This document shows, in pieces, positions 8,251-14,135 of a stretch of DNA of 17,322 nt (position 1 is its first letter; each line of letters begins with the position of its first letter). The stretch is from Planctomycetes bacterium UBA2386. Its GTDB lineage: Bacteria; Planctomycetota; UBA1135; UBA2386. Made by a program: the position numbers and the translations under genes. The notes under the pieces are model-generated. The model was not told the origin of the DNA. It made no database searches and worked only from the letters and a program-made list of their open reading frames with translations. The stretch is taken from assembly GCA_002343845.1 (NCBI GenBank), contig DDSQ01000017.1:1-17322 (forward strand). The letters run 5' to 3'.

Positions 8251-8278
8251 CCGCCGCGTGGCGCGGCTGGACGCTCCG

Positions 8279-9043
8279 TCAGCGCCGCTCGCCGAGCCAG
8301 CGGCGGGGCAGCTGCTTGCCGCGGCCGTGCCGGGCGAAGTGGCGTTCGGCGCCGGCGGCGACGTGGCGCACCGCCTCGTCGACGTCGTCGGTGACGATCA
8401 GGCGATCCAGGTCCTCGGCGGCGATCGTTCCCTCGGCGAGCATCGACCCGCGCAGGAACGTGAGCAGCGGCGCCCAGTACTCGGTGCCCATCAGCACCAG
8501 CGGGAAGTCCTCGATCGTCGCCGTCTGGATCAGCGTCGCGGCTTCGAACAGCTCGTCCATCGTGCCGAAACCGCCGGGCAGCACGACGAAGGCGAGGCTG
8601 TACTTCACCAGCATCACCTTGCGGACGAAGAACCAGCGGAACTCGACGAAGCGATCGAGGTACGGGTTGGGCTGCTGCTCGTGCGGCAGGGTGATGTTGC
8701 AGCCGATCGACAGGCCGCCGGCCTCGCGCGCGCCGCGGTTGGCGGCCTCCATGATGCCGGGCCCGCCGCCGGTCATCACCGCGAAGCGCTCGCGCGCGAG
8801 CGCGCCGCCGAGTTCACGCCCCAGGCGATACCAACGATGGTCGGCGGGGAAACGCGCCGAACCGAACACCGTCACGCACGGGCCGAGGAAGTGCAGCGCG
8901 CGGAAGCCCTTCACGAACTCGCCGAAGATGCGGACCGCGCGCACCAGTTCGGCGAAGCGGCTGCGTGGTCCCGCGAGGAACTGCCGCTCGCCGCGGTCGG
9001 CCGAAGTCTTGCCCCAGTCGCGGCGCGGCAGTTCGGTGGTCAC
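8279..9043 (-). CDS. LOG-family nucleotide 5'-monophosphate phosphoribohydrolase (TIGR00730-like)
   Basis: 254 residues with the Rossmann-like LOG fold. Seen are VTVFGSARF (57-65), the glycine-rich GGGPGIMEAANRGA (92-105) and the family signature PGGFGTMDE (156-164), once misnamed 'lysine decarboxylase'. An arginine at R141 precedes the signature. Members cleave the N-glycosidic bond of nucleoside monophosphates, either activating cytokinin nucleotides or recycling AMP/GMP-like substrates (PpnN-type). A 50-residue N-terminal extension precedes the core, as in many longer bacterial members. The GTG at 9043 overlaps the stop of the upstream lipoprotein gene (GTGA, 9040-9043). The open frame back to 9220 gives Arg/Ala-rich non-family sequence. 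Coupling to purL/purQ fits a role in purine nucleotide balance (inference). Confidence 0.92.
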   Translation of the reverse strand: MTTELPRRDWGKTSADRGERQFLAGPRSRFAELVRAVRIFGEFVKGFRALHFLGPCVTVFGSARFPADHRWYRLGRELGGALARERFAVMTGGGPGIMEAANRGAREAGGLSIGCNITLPHEQQPNPYLDRFVEFRWFFVRKVMLVKYSLAFVVLPGGFGTMDELFEAATLIQTATIEDFPLVLMGTEYWAPLLTFLRGSMLAEGTIAAEDLDRLIVTDDVDEAVRHVAAGAERHFARHGRGKQLPRRWLGERR

Positions 9044-9507
9044 GGCTGGCCCCGCAACCAGACGCGCACGATCCGCGCATCGCCGAGCGCGTCGCGGGCC
9101 GGACCATCGTCGCCGGCGCGCAGGCAGGTGACCGCGGCGTCGTCGGCGTCGGCGGTGACGGCCGGCGGGAGGTGCAGCTGCGGGACCAGCGTCGCGAACG
9201 GCGTCAGCGCGGCGAGCCACCCGAACGGCCCGCCAGCGACCGACCAGTCGCTGCGCACGACGGCGCCGGCAGCGATCCCGGTGCTCAGCACCCAGTCGAT
9301 CGGCTCCATCAGCAGGCCGACCAGGGGCGCGTGCAACGGCGGATCGTCGGACTGCAGGAAGCCGCAGGGTTCGCGGTAGGCGACGGCGATCGGCACCAGC
9401 GCGCCGCCCGGGAGCCGGAGCTCGCCGGGTCGTGTGACGACCAGCAGGTTCGTGCCGCAGCTCGCGAGCAGTGGCAGCAGCAACACCGCGAGTCGCGGGC
9501 GTCGCAT
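9040..9507 (-). CDS. Small lipoprotein between purQ and the LOG gene, function unknown
   Basis: 155 residues. MRRPRLAVLLLPLLASCG is a compact signal peptide with a textbook lipobox (L-A-S-C), lipidated at Cys17. The mature part has no recognised domain; a hydrophobic patch (APLVGLLMEPIDWVLSTGI) lies in the middle and the end is VWLRGQP. The general outline, a short lipoprotein with a 'P-D-x-x-x-S-T' patch, faintly recalls YceK/YidQ-type lipoproteins, but not enough to assign. Its ATG overlaps the purQ stop by one base (TGATG) with a GAAGG just upstream. Its own stop overlaps the LOG start by 4 bases. A lipoprotein tightly coupled to purine enzymes is unexpected. Confidence 0.82.
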   Translation of the reverse strand: MRRPRLAVLLLPLLASCGTNLLVVTRPGELRLPGGALVPIAVAYREPCGFLQSDDPPLHAPLVGLLMEPIDWVLSTGIAAGAVVRSDWSVAGGPFGWLAALTPFATLVPQLHLPPAVTADADDAAVTCLRAGDDGPARDALGDARIVRVWLRGQP

Positions 9508-10307
9508 CAGCCTTCGGCCTTGGCGACCTTCACCATCTCGCGGAACACCACCATGCCGTCGCCATCCTCGGGCAGCGCACCGCGTTCGAGCATGGTGCGG
9601 CGCCAGTTCGGCATGTGGGTGGGCAGGAAGCTGCGGTCGGGGTGCGGCATCACGCCGAGCACGCGACCGTTGCCGTTGGTCAGGGCGGCGAAGCCGAGCG
9701 GCGCGCCGTTGGGGTTGTGCGGGTAACGCTCGGTCGCCTCGCCCTTGTCGTCGACGTAGAGCGCGGCGGCGTAGCCTTCGTCGAGCAACATGCGCTGCAG
9801 GGCCGGGTCGCGGGCGACCAGCCGTCCTTCGCCGTGCGCGGCCGGCCAGCGCAACGTCAGCCCCGCCGGCAGGAACACGCAGCGCGATTTCTGCGTGCGC
9901 AGCGTGACCCAGCGGCACTCGTAGTGGTTGCTGAGGTTGTGGGTCAGCGTGACCTCTTCGTCGAGCGTGCCGCGGGTGCACGGCAGGAGGCCGAGGCGCA
10001 CCAGCACCTGGAAGCCGTTGCAGATGCCGATCACGAGCCCGCCGCGAGCGACGAACTGCAGGATGCGCGGGCCGAGCGAGCTCTTCATCTCGAGCGCCAG
10101 CACGCGTCCCGAGCTGATGTCGTCGCCGTACGAGAAGCCGCCGGGCACCGCGAGCATCGCGAAGCTGTCGAGGCGCGTCGGGTCGGCGAGCAGTTCGCGG
10201 ATGTGCACGTAGCTCGGCGCAGCGCCAGCGCGTTCGAACGCGAAGTGCGTCTCGCGCTCGCAGTTGATGCCGGGCGCCCGCAGCACGAGGACCTTGGGCG
10301 AGTTCAC
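9507..10307 (-). CDS. purQ: Phosphoribosylformylglycinamidine synthase, glutaminase subunit PurQ
   Basis: 266 residues, a class I glutamine amidotransferase that supplies ammonia from glutamine to PurL in the fourth step of purine synthesis. VLRAPGINCERET (8-20) and PGGFSYGDDISSGR (55-68) are PurQ hallmarks. The nucleophile is C96 in GICNGFQ, and NHYECRW (127-133) and MPHPD (220-224) follow. The triad acid normally found as HPE is Asp here (D224), a conservative but noticeable change. It is about 40 residues longer than Bacillus-type PurQ and closer in size to the glutaminase part of large PurL. The GTG at 10307 overlaps the purL stop (GTGA) and has a strong GGAGGT 5 bases upstream. The longer open frame to 11339 is a shadow of purL. 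Confidence 0.96.
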   Translation of the reverse strand: MNSPKVLVLRAPGINCERETHFAFERAGAAPSYVHIRELLADPTRLDSFAMLAVPGGFSYGDDISSGRVLALEMKSSLGPRILQFVARGGLVIGICNGFQVLVRLGLLPCTRGTLDEEVTLTHNLSNHYECRWVTLRTQKSRCVFLPAGLTLRWPAAHGEGRLVARDPALQRMLLDEGYAAALYVDDKGEATERYPHNPNGAPLGFAALTNGNGRVLGVMPHPDRSFLPTHMPNWRRTMLERGALPEDGDGMVVFREMVKVAKAEG

Positions 10308-13201
10308 TTGGCACCTCCGGAGAGCAGCGTGGCGTCGAGGTCGAGCGGGCGCTTCCAGGCCGCCTCGAGGTCGGCGACGGCCACGCGCGCCGCGTCGGCC
10401 CCGCCGTGGCGCACGACGATCGTCGCCTCCTTGGTCACTTCGCCGAGCACCGCGAACGGCACCGGGCCCAGGTTGGCGCGCAGGTCGTCGAGCCGATCGG
10501 GCGGCACTTCGAGCAGGAACCGGCTCTGCGACTCGCTGAACAGGATCTGCTCGGCGCGCAGCGTGCTCTGCACGACGACGCGGTCGAGGTCGATCGCGGC
10601 ACCGAGCCGTCCGCCGAGGCACATCTCGGCGAGCGCTGCGGCCAGGCCGCCCTCGCTCAGGTCGTGCGCGGCCAGCGCGCAGCGCGCCGCGAGCGCGCGC
10701 GCGACGCCGCGCAGCGTCGCGTGCGCCACCTCGTGGTCGACGCGCGGGGCGCGGTCGCCGAGCTGGCCCTTCGACTTGGCGTAGACGCTGCCGCCGAGTT
10801 CGTCCTTGGTGGTGCCGACCAGCACCACGAGCGAACCGGCGCGCTTGCAGTCGGTGGTCAGCGTGCGCGCGACGTCGGGGATCACCGACATCGCGGTGAC
10901 CAGGATGCAGCCGGGGATGCGGATGGTGCGGTCGCCGGCGCGGAACTCGTTGTGCAGCGAGTCCTTGCCGGACACGAACGGCGTGCGGTAGCGCATCGCC
11001 AGCGCGCACAGCGCCTCGGTCGCGCGCACCAGTTCGCCGAGGCACTCGGCGTCGCGCGTGTTTCCCCAACAGTAGTTGTCGAGCACGACCGTGTAGTCGG
11101 GGTCGCCGCCGGCAGCGACGACGTTGCGCATCGCTTCGTCGAGCGCGCACTCGGCCATCGCCGCGGGATCGATGCGGCTGTAGCGCGGGTTGAGTCCGTT
11201 GGCGAGCACGACGCCGCGCCGGGAGCCGAGCTTGGGGGCGAGCACCGCCGCGTCGCTCGGCCCGTCTTCCTTGACGCCGCACAGCGGCTTGCCGGCCGAC
11301 GCGGCCTGCACTTCGTGGTCGTACTGGCGCACGATCCACTCCTTGCTGCAGACGCCGAAGTCACCCATCACCGCGAGCCAGGCGCGGCCGAGGTCGGTCT
11401 CACGCGGCAGCGACAGCGGCGCGAGTTTCGGCGCGCGCCACACCGCGTCACGCACGCGGACCGGCAGGCCCTTGTGCAGGAAGTGCAGGTCGAGGTCGGC
11501 GTGCACGGTGCCCTGGAACTCGACGCGCAGCCGCTGGTCGGAGGTGAAGCGGCCGAGCACCACCGCTTCGCACGCCTCGGCGGCGCAGACCGCGAGCAGG
11601 CGCTCGAGCTTGGCCGGCGGCACCGCCAGCACCATGCGTTCCTGCGCTTCGCTGATCCAGACTTCCCACGGCGCCAGTCCCTGGTACTTGAGCGGGGCGT
11701 TGCCGAGCTCGACGACCGCGCCGAGTCCCTCGGCCATCTCGCCGACCGCCGAACTGAAGCCACCGGCACCACAGTCGGTGATCGCGGTGAACAGGTCCTC
11801 GTCGGCGGCGCGCAGCACGGCGTCCATCGCCTTGCGTTCGGTGATCGGGTCGCCGATCTGCACCGCGCCCGAACTCAGCTTCTCGCTCTCGGTGTGCAGT
11901 TCGAGCGAACTGAACGTGGCGCCGTGGATGCCATCGCGGCCGGTGCGGCCGCCGAGTGCCACGATCACGTCGCCGGCGCGCGCCTGCTTCTTGGCGCGGG
12001 CGGTCGGCAGGATGCCGACGTTGCCGACGTAGACCAGCGGGTTGCCGACGAAGTTCTCGTCGAAGTGCACGCTGCCGTTCACCGTCGGGATGCCCATCGG
12101 GTTGCCGTAGTCGCGCACGCCGGCGACGACGCCCTTCAGCAACGACAGCGGGTGCATGCAGCCCTGCGGCAGGTCCTTCGCCGCCAGGTCGGGCGGGGCG
12201 AAGCAGAACACGTCGGTGCTGGCGACCGGGCGCGCGCCCAGGCCGGTGCCGAGCACGTCGCGGATCACGCCGCCGACGCCGGTGCCCGCACCGCCGAACG
12301 GCTCGATCGCCGACGGCCGGTTGTGGGTCTCGACCTTGATGCACACCGAGTGTTCGTCGTCGAACTTGACGATGCCGGCGTTGTCGACGAACACGCTGAC
12401 GCAGAAGTCGCGCGCGAGATCGTGCGTCACCTTGGCGATCGTGCTCTTCAGCAGGTTCTCGATCAGGCGGCCCTCGAACCGCACGTTGCCGGTGAGGGTC
12501 TTGTGCTTGCAGTGCTCGCTCCAGGTCTGCGCCAGGGTCTCGAGTTCGAGGCGCGTGGGGGCGCGGCCGAGCTTGCCGAAGTGCTGTTGGATCGCCGTCA
12601 TCTCGGCGCCATCCAGCGCGAGGCCACCGTCCTTCGACAGCTTCTCGAGGCCGGCGGTGTCGAGGTGCGCGAGCGGGATCGGATGCACGGCGAGGTCGGC
12701 GACGCCGGCAGCACCCGGCAGTCCCGCGGGCAGCGCGTCGAGCAGCACGTCCTGCACGACGTCGTTGGCGAGCGCCTTGCGAGCGGCGCTGCGCAGCGCG
12801 TCACCGTCGCCGGCGAAGCGCACGTCGAAGGCGCGGTAGGTGCCGGCCGCCGTGACCGGCAGGCCGAGGTCGGCGAGCGCCTTCTGCAGCGAGTGCGCGA
12901 CCGGGTCGGTGACGCCGGGCCGCGGCACCACCGCGACCATGCGCGTACCGCGCGGCGGCACCTGGGCGGCGGCGTCGGGCGCGTGCACGACGAAGGTGTC
13001 GATCACCGGATCGCACAACACGGCGCGGGCGAACGTTCGCACCTGCGCCTCGGGCAGGTCGGCGCCGAGCAGGTAGCCGCGGCGGCTGCGCACGTCCTGC
13101 ACCCCGTCGAGTCCGGCCGAACGCAGGGCGCGCAGCGCGGACAGGCCCATCGGATCGGGCTGTTCAGGTCGGGCCAGAACGTCGATGCGCCAGGCTTTCA
13201 T
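10304..13201 (-). CDS. purL: PurS-PurS-PurL fusion: phosphoribosylformylglycinamidine synthase
   Basis: 965 residues, about 200 more than the usual small PurL. Two PurS-like repeats come first. Repeat one (about 3-78) has PDPMGLSALRALRSAGLDGV. Repeat two (about 87-158) has VTDPVAHSLQKALADLGL. Both show the PurS pattern of a strand, 'DP', a helix and 'LG'. The catalytic PurL part starts near 200 and includes WSEHCKHKT (227-235, active-site His), ETHNRPSAIEPFGGAGTGVGG, the DCGAGGFSSAVGEMAEG segment and the second-half GKDSLHNEF and DLSEGGLAAALAEM motifs. It converts FGAR to FGAM using ATP and ammonia from PurQ. This is the large-PurL plan with the glutaminase split off as purQ. The start is ATG 13201, 105 bases downstream of panB. 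A promoter may lie there but none was recognised. Confidence 0.96.
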   Translation of the reverse strand: MKAWRIDVLARPEQPDPMGLSALRALRSAGLDGVQDVRSRRGYLLGADLPEAQVRTFARAVLCDPVIDTFVVHAPDAAAQVPPRGTRMVAVVPRPGVTDPVAHSLQKALADLGLPVTAAGTYRAFDVRFAGDGDALRSAARKALANDVVQDVLLDALPAGLPGAAGVADLAVHPIPLAHLDTAGLEKLSKDGGLALDGAEMTAIQQHFGKLGRAPTRLELETLAQTWSEHCKHKTLTGNVRFEGRLIENLLKSTIAKVTHDLARDFCVSVFVDNAGIVKFDDEHSVCIKVETHNRPSAIEPFGGAGTGVGGVIRDVLGTGLGARPVASTDVFCFAPPDLAAKDLPQGCMHPLSLLKGVVAGVRDYGNPMGIPTVNGSVHFDENFVGNPLVYVGNVGILPTARAKKQARAGDVIVALGGRTGRDGIHGATFSSLELHTESEKLSSGAVQIGDPITERKAMDAVLRAADEDLFTAITDCGAGGFSSAVGEMAEGLGAVVELGNAPLKYQGLAPWEVWISEAQERMVLAVPPAKLERLLAVCAAEACEAVVLGRFTSDQRLRVEFQGTVHADLDLHFLHKGLPVRVRDAVWRAPKLAPLSLPRETDLGRAWLAVMGDFGVCSKEWIVRQYDHEVQAASAGKPLCGVKEDGPSDAAVLAPKLGSRRGVVLANGLNPRYSRIDPAAMAECALDEAMRNVVAAGGDPDYTVVLDNYCWGNTRDAECLGELVRATEALCALAMRYRTPFVSGKDSLHNEFRAGDRTIRIPGCILVTAMSVIPDVARTLTTDCKRAGSLVVLVGTTKDELGGSVYAKSKGQLGDRAPRVDHEVAHATLRGVARALAARCALAAHDLSEGGLAAALAEMCLGGRLGAAIDLDRVVVQSTLRAEQILFSESQSRFLLEVPPDRLDDLRANLGPVPFAVLGEVTKEATIVVRHGGADAARVAVADLEAAWKRPLDLDATLLSGGAK
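10313..10318 (-). promoter_or_regulatory. Strong Shine-Dalgarno site for purQ
   Basis: On the coding strand GGAGGT lies 5 bases before the purQ GTG, inside the last codons of purL. It fixes the purQ start and suggests efficient re-initiation at the GTGA overlap. Confidence 0.8.
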
Positions 13202-13306
13202 GGTGCTGGCGGGCCACGATGCAGGGGAGTGCTCGGAGGCGCAAGCGCACGGTTGCTGCGGAGTGGCGGGCTTCCGGGCGGGCGCCGCGAGGGCCGGCTG
13301 CCGGGG

Positions 13307-14110
13307 CTAGTAGCTCTCGCGTTCGCCCGGGAACGCGCCCTTCTGCACGTCCTGGCAGTAGGCGCGCACCGCGTCGCCGATCTCCTTGCCCAGCTCCCGA
13401 TAGCGCCGCACGAACCGCGGCCGGAACTTCGTGAACAGCCCGAGCAGGTCGTGCGTGACCAGGATCTGCCCGTCGACGTGCGGCCCGGCGCCGATGCCGA
13501 TCACCGGGATCGCCACCGCTTCGGCGACGCGCTTGCCGAGTTCCGCGGGCACCTTCTCGAGCACGAGCGCGAACGCGCCGGCCTGTTCGAGGCACTTGGC
13601 GTCCTCGACGATGCGTTGCTGCTCCTCCGCGTCCTGGCCGCGCGCCCGGTAGGAGCCGAACTGGTGGATGCTCTGCGGCGTGAGCCCGACGTGGCCCATC
13701 ACCGGGATGCCGGCGTCGACGAGCCGTTGCACGGTCGGCGCGAACGCCACGCCGCCTTCGAGCTTGACCGCTTCGGCGAGTCCTTCCTTGAGCAGGCGGC
13801 CGGCAGAGCGCAGGGCGTCCTCGACGCTGATCTGGTAGCTCAGGAACGGCAGGTCGCCGACCACGAGCGCGCGCTTGCAGCCGCGAGCGACCAGTTCGGT
13901 GTGGTACACCATCTGGTCCATCGTCACGGGCACCGTCGTGTCGCGGCCCTGCACGACGGTCGCGACCGAGTCGCCGACCAGCACGATGTCGACGCCGGCT
14001 TCGTCGAGCAGCGAGGCGAACAGGTGGTCGTAGGCGGTGAGCGCGGTGATGCGCTGCCGCTGCGCCTTCATCGTGCGCAGCGTCGCCGTCGTCACCTTGC
14101 CGGCCGTCAT
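13307..14110 (-). CDS. panB: 3-methyl-2-oxobutanoate hydroxymethyltransferase PanB
   Basis: 267 residues, normal PanB length. It transfers a hydroxymethyl group from 5,10-methylene-tetrahydrofolate to 3-methyl-2-oxobutanoate, the first committed step to pantothenate and CoA. Visible motifs: ITALTAYD (21-28), VGDSVATVVQGRDTTVPVTM (45-64) with metal ligand D47, VGDLPF with D86, KLEGG with the substrate-binding acid, GHVGLTPQ and IPVIGIGAGPHVDGQILV. The start is ATG 14110; the frame stays open to 14305, but that part reads as Arg/Pro-rich non-PanB sequence overlapping pcnB. It lies 25 bases after pcnB and is probably on the same transcript. No panC or panD is in the window. Confidence 0.96.
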   Translation of the reverse strand: MTAGKVTTATLRTMKAQRQRITALTAYDHLFASLLDEAGVDIVLVGDSVATVVQGRDTTVPVTMDQMVYHTELVARGCKRALVVGDLPFLSYQISVEDALRSAGRLLKEGLAEAVKLEGGVAFAPTVQRLVDAGIPVMGHVGLTPQSIHQFGSYRARGQDAEEQQRIVEDAKCLEQAGAFALVLEKVPAELGKRVAEAVAIPVIGIGAGPHVDGQILVTHDLLGLFTKFRPRFVRRYRELGKEIGDAVRAYCQDVQKGAFPGERESY

Positions 14111-14135
14111 GCTGGTCCCGTGGGCGGCCACGAAC

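Noticed and set aside
9044..9220. Longer N-terminus for the LOG protein (start at 9220)
   Set aside because: The added residues are Arg/Ala-rich and overlap the lipoprotein gene in another frame; the GTGA overlap at 9040-9043 gives a natural start.
9040..9507. Assignment of the purQ-linked lipoprotein to the YceK/YidQ family
   Set aside because: Only a short patch is reminiscent; the defining motifs are not clearly present.
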